A stretch of 64,000 nt of DNA from Pelagibacteraceae bacterium AG-345-F21. Lineage in GTDB: Bacteria > Pseudomonadota > Alphaproteobacteria > Pelagibacterales > Pelagibacteraceae. A model generated the notes under the pieces. It had not been told where the DNA came from. It did not search any database and was given only the letters and a program-made list of their open reading frames with translations. The position numbers and the translations under genes are program-made. Shown here one piece after another: positions 47,464-57,207 of this stretch; position 1 is the stretch's first letter, and every line of letters starts with the position of its first letter. The stretch lies in the NCBI GenBank assembly GCA_003281795.1, contig QCAW01000002.1, positions 1 to 64,000 on the forward strand, given 5' to 3'.

Positions 47464-47841
47464 ATGAAAAAAATTATTACGATTATGTTTTTATTTTTCT
47501 TTTCCACATTACAAGCTGGTGGGCATTTAAGTGAAAAAGAAAAACAAGCTACATTAAAATGTACAGGGCTATATTACGCTAACAGTATGATACCTCAGGG
47601 CACTTTAGAACTAGACAAGATTGTTTATTCTATTTCAGCAAAAAAATTTTTAACATCATATTTAATTAAAGAGGGAGTAAAAGAAGATTTTATTAATACA
47701 GAACTTAATAAATCTATCGATGAACTTCATGGAAAACCATATGATGAAAAAAAAACAGGTGATTGTGATAAATATATTTACAAGTTAATACCAGAGGCAA
47801 AGGGAGAAATAGACAAATTAGTAAAATCTGGAATTTATTAA
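47464..47841 (+). CDS. Secreted hypothetical protein
   Basis: Signal peptide, 125 aa. Confidence 0.65.
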   Translation: MKKIITIMFLFFFSTLQAGGHLSEKEKQATLKCTGLYYANSMIPQGTLELDKIVYSISAKKFLTSYLIKEGVKEDFINTELNKSIDELHGKPYDEKKTGDCDKYIYKLIPEAKGEIDKLVKSGIY

Positions 47842-47842
47842 A

Positions 47843-48130
47843 ATGAGTGGATACGTTATAGCCAACATTAATGTGAAAAATCCAGAGGCTTACAAAGAAT
47901 ATGTCGGCAAAGTAAAACCAACCGTTGAAAAATTTGGAGGAGAATATCTAGTAAGAAACGGAGAATTTGAAGTTATTGACGGCGAGTGGAAGCATCCAAG
48001 AACTGTTGTGATTAAATTTCCAACTTATGAAAAAGCTTTAGAGTGGTATAATTCTGAGGAATACAAACCTGTTAAACCTATTCGATTAGCAAACTCAGAA
48101 GCCAATGGAATAATAATTAAAGGAGTTTAA
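47843..48130 (+). CDS. DUF1330 family protein
   Basis: GYVIANINVKNPEAYKEYVGKVKPTVEKFGGEYLVRNGEFEVIDGEW. Confidence 0.92.
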   Translation: MSGYVIANINVKNPEAYKEYVGKVKPTVEKFGGEYLVRNGEFEVIDGEWKHPRTVVIKFPTYEKALEWYNSEEYKPVKPIRLANSEANGIIIKGV

Positions 48131-48160
48131 TGTCAAAATTAATTTTAAAAAAGGAGAAAC

Positions 48161-48451
48161 ATGATAGTTAAAATAGAGGGACCAATTGCAACTTTTGCAA
48201 AGTGGAAAGCGATGGTTCACAGCAATTCAGAAAAGATTAAAAAATACGGTATGACATTTCTTTATGCTGGAACAGAAAAAGATAATGACTCAAAAATCAC
48301 TACTATTATTAGATTTGATACAATGGATGGTCTTAAAGCTTTTAAGGCCGATGAGGAACTTCATAAAGAAAGAGCAGCAGCTGGAGTAGTTTTAGAAAAA
48401 TCCGTTACAACTCCAATGTGTGAAGATTTGTTAGAACAATATAAAGGATAA
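48161..48451 (+). CDS. Hypothetical small protein, probable dimeric alpha/beta barrel
   Basis: 96 aa; length and secondary-structure pattern similar to neighbours. Confidence 0.6.
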   Translation: MIVKIEGPIATFAKWKAMVHSNSEKIKKYGMTFLYAGTEKDNDSKITTIIRFDTMDGLKAFKADEELHKERAAAGVVLEKSVTTPMCEDLLEQYKG

Positions 48452-48465
48452 CTAAAAGGATAAAT

Positions 48466-48882
48466 ATGATAGATAAATTTGGAAACGCTTTTTATTTAAT
48501 AATTTACTTAGCTCATTTTATAATAATTGGTAGTTATGCTTACCAATTAGTTTTTGATACTAAAAAATTTCTAAAAGGCAGAGGAGTAGATAAGACAGCG
48601 ACTTTAATAACTAGATTTGCTGGCTCATTCATGGTCGCAATAGTTTTAATGGCCATCTATGTAGCCTTTGTAAGGTCAGGTGGATTATTTGCTACTTGGG
48701 CGTTTTTTAACTTAGTTTTTATAATCAACGTTTCAATATTAGCTGCAAATTTTTATACATTAAAAATTGATAAGACGGGTTTAACTAAAAAAACAAGAAA
48801 CGATGGGATATATGTGCCACTTGTTCTTGTAATTATTAGCGCAGTTCTTTGCTACGGTTTAGCTGATAAGATTTACGTTTAA
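48466..48882 (+). CDS. Hypothetical 4-TM membrane protein
   Basis: 138 aa, four hydrophobic segments. Confidence 0.7.
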   Translation: MIDKFGNAFYLIIYLAHFIIIGSYAYQLVFDTKKFLKGRGVDKTATLITRFAGSFMVAIVLMAIYVAFVRSGGLFATWAFFNLVFIINVSILAANFYTLKIDKTGLTKKTRNDGIYVPLVLVIISAVLCYGLADKIYV

Positions 48883-48898
48883 TTAAAAAGGGAAAATA

Positions 48899-49192
48899 AT
48901 GGCAAAATTTATGAATATAGTTAGGTGTAAAGTAAAACCATCTAGCAGAGATGATTATCTAAAAATAATTGATGAGATGCCAAAGTTCGATGGTCAAATT
49001 TCAGCAAAATACGTTGAAACAAAACCAAACGAATTTTTTATGATTGGTGAATGGAATTCTGAAGATAATATAGCTAAAGCAAGACCAAAAATGATTGAGT
49101 TTTTGGATAAAGCTAGACATACTTTGGAAGAACTGTCCTCAGAGCTAGGAGTTACAGATCCTCACTCTGGAACAGTTATTATTGAAAAATAA
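48899..49192 (+). CDS. Small ABM/dimeric alpha-beta barrel-like protein
   Basis: FMNIVRCKVKPSSRDDYLKII...FFMIGEWNSEDNIAKARPKM...LDKARHTLEELS. Confidence 0.65.
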   Translation: MAKFMNIVRCKVKPSSRDDYLKIIDEMPKFDGQISAKYVETKPNEFFMIGEWNSEDNIAKARPKMIEFLDKARHTLEELSSELGVTDPHSGTVIIEK

Positions 49193-49205
49193 GAAAGGGG
49201 GAGAA

Positions 49206-49529
49206 ATGGCAAAATTTATAACTCTAGGAGTTTATACCGCTAAAGGACTTGGTGGCTTTGTCAGCAATCCATCTACAGACAGAAAAGCCGCAACATCTGC
49301 GCTTGCTGCTGCTGGTGGTGCAAAAGTAACTCGTTATGCTGGGTTGAGAGGGAAGTACGACTTTATGGCAGAAATCGAAGGTACTTTTGAACAAGCTGCT
49401 GCGGCTGCTATGGTAGCAGTATCAAGTGGAGCAGTATCAGATTTTACTATTTTAGAAGACGTAGATCTAAATGGAATAGCAGAAACTGCAAAAAAAATGG
49501 CAACTACATATAAAGAGCCAGGAAAATAA
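49206..49529 (+). CDS. GYD domain protein
   Basis: MAKFITLGVYTAKGLGGFVSNPSTDRKAATSALAAAGGAKVTRYAGLRGKYDFMAEIEG; in-frame ATG 49206. Confidence 0.82.
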   Translation: MAKFITLGVYTAKGLGGFVSNPSTDRKAATSALAAAGGAKVTRYAGLRGKYDFMAEIEGTFEQAAAAAMVAVSSGAVSDFTILEDVDLNGIAETAKKMATTYKEPGK

Positions 49530-50237
49530 TTATTTTCTAAAGCTAATACACTTTAAGGTATCGGTGAATTTTATTTGATTTTTGTATTTCAACTCAATTT
49601 CATTGATACCTTTAACCAATTGAACATTTGATATATTTAATAAACAAGAAATATATCTACTTTTAATCATCTTTATATATTTTTGTTTTGAAACTTTTAC
49701 TTTAAAATGAAAATTCGTTTCATTTATTTTCAGTAATTTTTTTTTTACTATTCTAAGTAAAGATTCATCTCTTTTTAAACTTTTATCTAGTTTTTGTTTC
49801 ATTTTTTTAAAGCAAGGTATTTTATTATTTTTTGTTTTAAGAGAAAAAATTAATAATTTACCACCTGAATTTAAATTATTTTTACTGTAGTTTAATAAAG
49901 AGACAAGTTTTTTTTTTGAAAAAAAGTGAATGGTTTGTTTTATAATAATTAAATCATATTTTTTATTTTTTTTGAGATAACTAATAGCATCAGATTTCAT
50001 AAATATTATATTTTTTTTGATATTTTTATTTCTTACAATATCTATTCCTATAGGTTTATTTCTAAATTTATATTTTTTTTGCAAAAAGCTGATTATATTT
50101 GCTCTACCACAACCAATATCGATAATCTTTGTATTCTTATTAAATTTAAATTTAGATTTTAAAAATTTATGAAAATTAAGGATATATTTTTCCGATGATA
50201 ACCAATTTTTATTATCCCAGTTTTTTAAAAGTATCAT
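49530..50237 (-). CDS. SAM-dependent methyltransferase
   Basis: TKIIDIGCGRANIISFL. Confidence 0.8.
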   Translation of the reverse strand: MILLKNWDNKNWLSSEKYILNFHKFLKSKFKFNKNTKIIDIGCGRANIISFLQKKYKFRNKPIGIDIVRNKNIKKNIIFMKSDAISYLKKNKKYDLIIIKQTIHFFSKKKLVSLLNYSKNNLNSGGKLLIFSLKTKNNKIPCFKKMKQKLDKSLKRDESLLRIVKKKLLKINETNFHFKVKVSKQKYIKMIKSRYISCLLNISNVQLVKGINEIELKYKNQIKFTDTLKCISFRK

Positions 50238-51145
50238 TACATAGCTACTACAGCAGCAGCTATTGAGGCTAACCTAGCTTGAGTATCATCTGCTCTACTT
50301 GTTATAACAACTGGGACCTTCCCACCTACAACTACGCCAGCTGCACAAGCTCCCATAAAAAAAATCATCATTTTCACTAAAGCATTTCCAGTTTCTATAT
50401 TAGGTACTAACAATATATCTGTATTACCAGCAACAACATTTTTAATTCCTTTAATTTGTGCAGCTTTTTCAGAAACTGAATTATCGAATGCCATTGGTCC
50501 AAATACTTCTGCGTTCAAACCTTCTTTTTTTGCTCTTTTGGTAAGCTCGTTTGCTTCTAGAGAACTAGGCATGCTATCTAAAACCTCCTCAGTTGCTGAT
50601 AGCACTGATACCTTAGGTTTTCTAATTCCTATTCTACACGCAAAATCTATCGCATTTTTTAATATGTGCATTTTAGTTTCTAATTTTGGTAATACATTTA
50701 ATGCTCCATCAGTAATGATAAATGGTTTGTCATTTTTTTCTAAAGTCATATGCCAAATATGACTTAGTCTTTTTTTTCCTATTAAATTCAAATCTCTTTT
50801 TAAAACTGCTTTCATAAGTACGTCTGTATGAATATGTCCTTTAACAATTATTTTTACTTTATCTTCACTTGCAAGTTTTGCTGCGATTGGAGCAGTACTA
50901 TTTTCATCTGGCTCATTAATTATTTCATATTTAGAAATATTCCAGTTTAATTGTTTAGCATTGTTTTCAATAACTGACTTGTCTCCTATAAACACTGGTA
51001 TGATTAAATTTGAATCTACAGCTTGTCTAGCAGACTCTATTGAAACTGACTTTACTGCGTTAACTATTACTGCTTTTATCGGTCCTTTTGTTTTAGCTAA
51101 TTTAAGTAAATTTTCAGGACAAATAATTTTTTTTTTACTTAACAT
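50237..51145 (-). CDS. Phosphate acetyl/butyryltransferase-like protein
   Basis: IIVKGHIHTDVLMKAVL, ITDGALNVLP, DILLVPNIETGNALVKMMIFF. Confidence 0.88.
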   Translation of the reverse strand: MLSKKKIICPENLLKLAKTKGPIKAVIVNAVKSVSIESARQAVDSNLIIPVFIGDKSVIENNAKQLNWNISKYEIINEPDENSTAPIAAKLASEDKVKIIVKGHIHTDVLMKAVLKRDLNLIGKKRLSHIWHMTLEKNDKPFIITDGALNVLPKLETKMHILKNAIDFACRIGIRKPKVSVLSATEEVLDSMPSSLEANELTKRAKKEGLNAEVFGPMAFDNSVSEKAAQIKGIKNVVAGNTDILLVPNIETGNALVKMMIFFMGACAAGVVVGGKVPVVITSRADDTQARLASIAAAVVAM

Positions 51146-52142
51146 TTAATTTTTCCATTTCTCTTAAAATTTTTGTAGGAATAGATATATCTTTATTTAA
51201 ATTCTTTTTATACGTCTTATTTTTTCTTTCACCTGGATATAAAATATTTGAAAATCCTTTCGCTTTCGGAAGTTTTTTGACAAGCTTTATATTTTTCTGC
51301 ATTTCTTTAACGAATCTATTACCGATAAAAATTTTTGGATTAATAGTAATAAATAAATGGCCCATATTTTGGGGTCCTGAAAAATCATCAAAAGGATCTT
51401 TTGTTTTTCCTCCGTGGCTACTGCCTGTGAAAACCCCGCTTAAAATATCAACCATCCATGCTAAGCCAGAACCTTTAAAACCTGCAATTGGTAATTGAGT
51501 ACCCTTCAGAGCTTCTTTAGCGTTAGTAGTAATTCTTCCTTTTTTGTTAAGAGCAACACCGTAGGGAATTTTTAAACCTAACTTATCAGCTCTTCGTATC
51601 TTTCCTCTGTTTATCATTGACGTCGAAGCATCATAAATAAAAGGAACTTTTCCCGTAGGAACTCCAAAACAAATAGGGTTTGTTCCAAACAGAGATTTCT
51701 TTGCACCATGTGGAGCTAAAGCAGCAGGCGCATTAGTAAAACAAAAAACCATTAATTTATTATTTACTGCCTGTTCTGCATAAAAACTTGAAAGTCCGTA
51801 ATGTCCGCTTTTTTTTATAGCCACTAAACCTATTCCGGTTTTCTTTGCATTTTTGATTGCTTGTTTAATACCTATATCAGCACTCACAAAACCAATACTG
51901 TTATCTGCATTAATGTAAGAAACTGAAGAACTAATTTTCTTTATTTTAATTTTAGGTCTAGGATTAATTATTTTTGCTTTAAGTCTATCACAGTACATTT
52001 TTAGCCTTGCTAACCCATGACCTGTAGCTTCTAGAATTTCAGCTTTAACTATGTAGCTCGATGAAATTTCAGAATGTTTGTTTGAAAGTTTATGTTTAAG
52101 AAAAATTTGTTTTACTTTTGATTTTACAAGATTTTTTTTCAC
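51135..52142 (-). CDS. Malate/L-lactate/sulfolactate dehydrogenase family (ComC-like)
   Basis: GHGLARLKMY, KSGHYGLSSFYAEQA, GTNPICFGVPT, DASTSMINRGKI, GFKGSGLAWMVDILSGVFTGS. Confidence 0.9.
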   Translation of the reverse strand: MKKNLVKSKVKQIFLKHKLSNKHSEISSSYIVKAEILEATGHGLARLKMYCDRLKAKIINPRPKIKIKKISSSVSYINADNSIGFVSADIGIKQAIKNAKKTGIGLVAIKKSGHYGLSSFYAEQAVNNKLMVFCFTNAPAALAPHGAKKSLFGTNPICFGVPTGKVPFIYDASTSMINRGKIRRADKLGLKIPYGVALNKKGRITTNAKEALKGTQLPIAGFKGSGLAWMVDILSGVFTGSSHGGKTKDPFDDFSGPQNMGHLFITINPKIFIGNRFVKEMQKNIKLVKKLPKAKGFSNILYPGERKNKTYKKNLNKDISIPTKILREMEKLNVK

Positions 52143-52573
52143 TTAAATTTTTTATTTCCTTTTATTTCCCAAAAATTCGTTCTTTGTTCTGGATTCTCAA
52201 CCAGATTTTTGCACATCATGCCATAATCTTTAGCAAGTAAGGAAAAATCTTTTTTTGCCAATTCAACAAATTTGTTTACATTATCTTTAGTCATTTGAGA
52301 CATAACCTCAGGATTTAATCCCATAATTTCTCCTAGATCATAATTATATTTTAAAGATACATCTGCACTATTTTCCAAACTAGTAATTATGCTTTTATCT
52401 TTTCCAGCATTTTTAAAACTTTGAGCTGCAACTTTGTAAAAACTATAACAATTTACATAATCTTTTTGAATATTTTCCATAACATATTTAGCAATTTTTT
52501 TTTCTTTAGCATTTTCATTTGCATTTAAAGGGAAAGGAGCAATAATTAAGATTAACAATAATATTTTTTTCAT
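52139..52573 (-). CDS. Secreted hypothetical protein
   Basis: Signal peptide, 144 aa. Confidence 0.65.
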   Translation of the reverse strand: MKKILLLILIIAPFPLNANENAKEKKIAKYVMENIQKDYVNCYSFYKVAAQSFKNAGKDKSIITSLENSADVSLKYNYDLGEIMGLNPEVMSQMTKDNVNKFVELAKKDFSLLAKDYGMMCKNLVENPEQRTNFWEIKGNKKFK

Positions 52574-53262
52574 TTATATTTCCTCATAGAAGCTTCAGCT
52601 AAAAGTAAATTAGGGTCCATAAATATTTTTGATAGCTTAGCTTTCTTAAAAGACTTATAGGCAAAAATTGCAATTGGCAACTCAGTACAGCCCAAAATGA
52701 TTTTTTTACAGTTCATTTTTATTAAATAATTAACAGCAGGTTTAATAGCTCTCTCAGCTTCTTTAGTTTTACCCATTTTAACCAGTTTTATAGATTTATT
52801 TACACTTCTTGTTTGCAGGTTTTTATTAGGTGATATTAATTTGTAATTTTTCTTGAAATAATAACTGTAAATCCCTGTTTTAATTGTAGCATCTGTAGCC
52901 AAAAGACCAATTTTAGAATTTTTTTTACAATTTTTCTTCGCATTTAAATACACAATTTCTGGCATATTTAAAATTGGAATTTTTATTTTTTTTTCTAGAT
53001 CTTTATACCAGTAATGTGCAGTGTTACATGGAATTGAAATAAACTTACATTTATTTTTTTGTAAAAACTTACACCCTTGCACAAGACTTTTAAAAACTTT
53101 ATTGTATTTTTTTAGATTTTGTTTTCTATCAGGAATGTTAGCTTTATTGTATAAAATAAATAATGGATAGTTTTGATCTGCTTTTCCTCTATTTAGTTTT
53201 GCAAGTTTTGAACAAAAATCTAAACCTGCTTGAGTGCCCATGCCACCAAGAATACCTATCAT
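52570..53262 (-). CDS. Aspartate/glutamate racemase family protein
   Basis: IGILGGMGTQAGLDF, ISIPCNTAHYWY, KIILGCTELPI. Confidence 0.92.
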   Translation of the reverse strand: MIGILGGMGTQAGLDFCSKLAKLNRGKADQNYPLFILYNKANIPDRKQNLKKYNKVFKSLVQGCKFLQKNKCKFISIPCNTAHYWYKDLEKKIKIPILNMPEIVYLNAKKNCKKNSKIGLLATDATIKTGIYSYYFKKNYKLISPNKNLQTRSVNKSIKLVKMGKTKEAERAIKPAVNYLIKMNCKKIILGCTELPIAIFAYKSFKKAKLSKIFMDPNLLLAEASMRKYK

Positions 53263-53277
53263 AAATTATTAAATCGA

Positions 53278-55188
53278 TTAACCTTTTCCTCGCCAAGGAA
53301 TAGTTTTGTCTATTATTTTTCTAATTGTGATGTCAAAAACTAATCCTAGCATTCCCATAATAAATATAGTGATCCATATTACTTCATATTGGAAATATTT
53401 TTTCGCGACATTTTCTACGAAACCAACTCCTGTAGTTCCAGCTAAAAATTCTGCAGCCACTAACGTCCCCCAGCACATTCCTGTTGCAACTCTTATCCCT
53501 GTAAGTATTTCTGGCAAGGAATTTGGAAAAATAACATGTCTTAGTATTTGCCACTTAGATGCCCCAAGAGAATGTGCTGCGTGAATTTTTGATAATTGAG
53601 TTCCAGATGCACCAGCTCTAGCCGAAATTATCATAATTGATAACGATACCATAAATAATAAAAATACTTTTCCAAGATTGTCTATTCCTAGGACTGAAAT
53701 AACTAATGGTGCCCATGCTAAAGGAGGAACAGGTCTATAAAGTTCTATTAATGGATCGAAAAATCCTTTTGCAAATCTATTTAAACCCATAAATAATCCT
53801 AATGGAACCCCAATTATAATCCCAGCTACTAATCCTAGAAATACTCTCAAAAATGAATCCCAAATATGGCCAGTAGGAATCGGTATTTTAAATAATTCAA
53901 AGTCCCCTGTTACAAAACTTAAAACTTTACTTTTAAAGTTTGGTTTGATTTCTCCTTTTTCGTTATGAACTGGATATTTTCCAGGCAATATATCTGCAAT
54001 CCAATCAGGCATAAGAAAACCAACTATTTTACTTACATCCATCATTTCGTACCAAATTAATGGAATTTGTTTAAATCCCACATTAGGATTTAGCATTAAA
54101 GCAAATTTGTTTACAGTGTCGGAAGGTTTAGGAAGCCATCTACCTGATCCTTGCTCTGAACAGCTAGGCCCACTTGAAATAATTGTTCCTGATGGAAACA
54201 AAAGAATATCAACCCATCTTAAACCTCCTTGCTCTTTTTTTTGAACTTTATCAAAATTAACAATAGAAGCTTGCATATCAATCAAAGTGTTTGGAGGGAA
54301 TATACTTGCATATTCAATTCTTCTTGCAATTTTAAGAATATCTTTTGCAAAAGATGAAGAAACTTCATCTGAAGAGCTCGAATTTGTTCTGAAATCTTTT
54401 ATTTCCTTTTTAAGACTTTCTAAAACAGATGAGTACTGCTCATTATGATTTCGAAGCTCAAAAAATTCATCACTAATTAAGTTTAGTTCAACAGCTACAG
54501 CTTGAAATTTTAAACCTCTTTTTGTTTTTGGTATAGATGGAATTTCTATGGTGTTTTCTACCGAAGTACTTGAAGCACTCCAAGTACCTTCTTCTTTTGA
54601 GGCTTTAATTCTTTCAATTTCATCTTCAGCGCTTTCACTAGGATAGTCACTTCTTGAAAAATCTTTTGATAAATTATTAATGTTCTCAGTTATTATTTTA
54701 ATTTTTTCTTTTGTTTCATTATTTAAAAGTTTTTCATTGGTAAGTAGTGGAATTGTATTTTTTGTTTTAGTTATGAAATAGATTAATTTATCTTTGTCTT
54801 CGTTACTTACTTTTATTGATTTTTCTATTTCTAAAACTGTTTTATTTAAATTTTCAGTCTCAGTTTCGATAACCGAAGTACTTTTAAGTTGACGTTCATG
54901 AATTGGAAAAAGGTATTTAAGTGAAAGCAGAGACTCATTTACTTTTCCAACTTGACATAGCTCGTTAGCTGATCTTGGAAAGAAAGATTTAGCTATATCC
55001 CATGAGTAATAAAGCCAAATTAATAACAAAAAACTGCTACCTACTATCACCCAATGAACACCACCTTTTGATCTCTCTGGATTTCCAAAAACAGCGTCTA
55101 CTTTTTCTGTTTTAATTAACTTTCTTCCATATAAAATAGATCCAATGATAGCAAAGAAAAATAAAAATGTGAGAAATGCAGTAAACAT
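53278..55188 (-). CDS. tauC: Taurine-type ABC transporter permease with ~430-aa N-terminal extension
   Basis: C-terminal ~200 aa is a standard permease (EAA region AHSLGASKWQILRHVIFPNSLPEILTGIRVATG); N-terminal part has two TM segments and a long hydrophilic/coiled-coil-like region. Confidence 0.85.
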   Translation of the reverse strand: MFTAFLTFLFFFAIIGSILYGRKLIKTEKVDAVFGNPERSKGGVHWVIVGSSFLLLIWLYYSWDIAKSFFPRSANELCQVGKVNESLLSLKYLFPIHERQLKSTSVIETETENLNKTVLEIEKSIKVSNEDKDKLIYFITKTKNTIPLLTNEKLLNNETKEKIKIITENINNLSKDFSRSDYPSESAEDEIERIKASKEEGTWSASSTSVENTIEIPSIPKTKRGLKFQAVAVELNLISDEFFELRNHNEQYSSVLESLKKEIKDFRTNSSSSDEVSSSFAKDILKIARRIEYASIFPPNTLIDMQASIVNFDKVQKKEQGGLRWVDILLFPSGTIISSGPSCSEQGSGRWLPKPSDTVNKFALMLNPNVGFKQIPLIWYEMMDVSKIVGFLMPDWIADILPGKYPVHNEKGEIKPNFKSKVLSFVTGDFELFKIPIPTGHIWDSFLRVFLGLVAGIIIGVPLGLFMGLNRFAKGFFDPLIELYRPVPPLAWAPLVISVLGIDNLGKVFLLFMVSLSIMIISARAGASGTQLSKIHAAHSLGASKWQILRHVIFPNSLPEILTGIRVATGMCWGTLVAAEFLAGTTGVGFVENVAKKYFQYEVIWITIFIMGMLGLVFDITIRKIIDKTIPWRGKG

Positions 55189-55986
55189 TTAAACTTCTTT
55201 ACCCATAATTTCTTCCTCCATATCCCAAATCATTGAAAGTATTTCCTCTCTTTTTGACACAAATTCACTATCATTTTTGATTTCTCTTAAATCTTTTTTA
55301 AGCCCCATTGTGGCGAAAGGTAATTTATATTCTTTATGAATTCTTCCTGGTCTAGGTGCCATCACATAAACCTTTTCTCCCAACAGCAGCGCTTCTTCGA
55401 CAGAATGGGTTATTAATATTATTGTTTTTCCTGTTTCTTTCCATATTTTAAGAACTAAAGATTGCATCTTTTCTCTAGTTAGCGCATCTAAAGCACCCAA
55501 AGGTTCATCCATTAAAATTAAATCTGGGTCATTAATTAAACATCTAGCCAAAGCTACTCTTTGCTGCATACCTCCAGATAACTGATAAGTAGGAGTATTA
55601 CCAAAACCTTGTAATCCAACTATATCCAACCATTCATCCACTCTTTTTTTTGTTTCATTTGGATTATTGTCTTTCATTCTTAATCCAAAATTGACATTCT
55701 CAGCAACTGTTAACCATTCAAATAGAGCGCCTTGTTGAAACACCATTCCTCTATCTACACCTGGACCATTGATTTCTTTATCACCTAGAATAATTGTTCC
55801 TGAAGTGGGACGAATAAATCCAGCGGTAATATTTAATAAAGTTGTTTTTCCACAACCAGAAGGCCCAAGTACAGTAAGTAGCTCTCCTTTTTTAATTGTA
55901 AAATTTAAATCTTTTAGAGCATGAACCTTTTCTCCTTTTGGTGTCTTAAAAATCATATTTAGATTTTTTGAAATAAGATCGCTCAT
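55189..55986 (-). CDS. tauB: Taurine-type ABC transporter ATPase
   Basis: GPSGCGKTTLLN Walker A, LSGGMQQRVALAR signature, LILMDEPLGALD. Confidence 0.93.
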   Translation of the reverse strand: MSDLISKNLNMIFKTPKGEKVHALKDLNFTIKKGELLTVLGPSGCGKTTLLNITAGFIRPTSGTIILGDKEINGPGVDRGMVFQQGALFEWLTVAENVNFGLRMKDNNPNETKKRVDEWLDIVGLQGFGNTPTYQLSGGMQQRVALARCLINDPDLILMDEPLGALDALTREKMQSLVLKIWKETGKTIILITHSVEEALLLGEKVYVMAPRPGRIHKEYKLPFATMGLKKDLREIKNDSEFVSKREEILSMIWDMEEEIMGKEV

Positions 55987-56012
55987 AAAATAATTATATT
56001 AGATATTTTTTT

Positions 56013-56049
56013 AAAAAAATAGGCACCAATTGGATTAATTGGCGCCTAT
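56013..56049 (-). terminator. Intercistronic terminator/attenuator between tauA and tauB
   Basis: On - strand: ataggcgccaatt-aatcc-aattggtgcctat (13 bp, one G.U) followed by T7. Confidence 0.85.
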
Positions 56050-56066
56050 AATTTTATTATCAAGAA

Positions 56067-57005
56067 CTACGGTAAAAACTTAGTAGTTACTGTACCTCTT
56101 GGAGTGTCAAATCCTTTCAAAAATTTTGAAAGATTACCACTCTTCATAGATTTTTTAGTTTCTTTTGGAGTTAAGAATTTAAAGCCACCTAAAGTATCTT
56201 TCATGTCAGCAACTTTCATTTCTGACTCTTTAGCCATTGCTTTCAAATCACTGTTTCCATTTCTGTATCTTTCGTTAGCTTCGTGAGATAATTCCACAAA
56301 AGATTTAACCATTCCAGGATTTTCTTTCATGAATTTATTTGTTACAGAAACGATATCAATACCCATAATACCGCCAGCTCGCGCTTCATCGACTGTTAAA
56401 AGCCTAGTTCCTACTGTTGTAGCAGATTTAATAGAGTTACCTCCAAACAAACATGCCATTACAACGTCGCCACTGACTAAAGCAGCAGCTCCTTCTTCAG
56501 GATCCATTGCAATAATTTCCATTTTTTTTCTATCTGCACCAACTATCTTCATACTTTCTGTAAAAACGTATTCAGCCATAGTTCCTAAAGGAACGGCTAC
56601 TTTTTTACCCTCAAGTTCAGAAGCATTAGCTTTTGTGATTCCAGATTTTTTAGAGGTAACGCAAGTTGTTCCTCCCATACCGTATTCCATAGCTACATCT
56701 ACTAAACTTATAGGCGCTTTAGCCTTAACAGCATTGATGTACGGCATTAAACCTTGTGAGTAAGAGATATCAATATCTCCTGCTAGCATTGCATCAGTCA
56801 TTGCTACACCGTTAGTGAAATTAGTCCACTTAACTGGCACTCCAAGAGCTTTAGCATATGCTTTTTTATTCATGTCCTCAAGATTTGGAGAAGGCCACTC
56901 CAAAAAGTACGCTATTCTAACTTCTTTAGCAGCTGCATTAGCTACTGAAGCGTTTAGAGTAAACGCAAATAAAATCCCAAGAACTGTGCTTATTATTTTT
57001 CTCAT
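56067..57005 (-). CDS. tauA: Taurine-type ABC transporter substrate-binding protein
   Basis: Signal peptide; RIAYFLEWPSPN, GDIDISYSQGLMPYINAVKAKAPISLVDVAMEYGMGGTTCV. Confidence 0.9.
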   Translation of the reverse strand: MRKIISTVLGILFAFTLNASVANAAAKEVRIAYFLEWPSPNLEDMNKKAYAKALGVPVKWTNFTNGVAMTDAMLAGDIDISYSQGLMPYINAVKAKAPISLVDVAMEYGMGGTTCVTSKKSGITKANASELEGKKVAVPLGTMAEYVFTESMKIVGADRKKMEIIAMDPEEGAAALVSGDVVMACLFGGNSIKSATTVGTRLLTVDEARAGGIMGIDIVSVTNKFMKENPGMVKSFVELSHEANERYRNGNSDLKAMAKESEMKVADMKDTLGGFKFLTPKETKKSMKSGNLSKFLKGFDTPRGTVTTKFLP

Positions 57006-57207
57006 ATTTTCCCCTATATAGTTTGTTAATTAAGTAGATTTAAAATTAAATTTGACGTTAAGTAAATAGACAAGAAGATGTTTTTTATGCATGACTATTA
57101 TTACACCCCTATTAACTACTAAGCATAAAGCGTTCTTTTTAGGTTCAATTCAAGGTTGTATACGATAATTCTTGATTTAATTTAGTAAATGTCTACTACT
57201 TTGAAAA

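Noticed and set aside
56104-57021. Antisense + strand ORFs across tauA
   Set aside because: Shadow frames; tauA on the - strand has signal peptide and family motifs.
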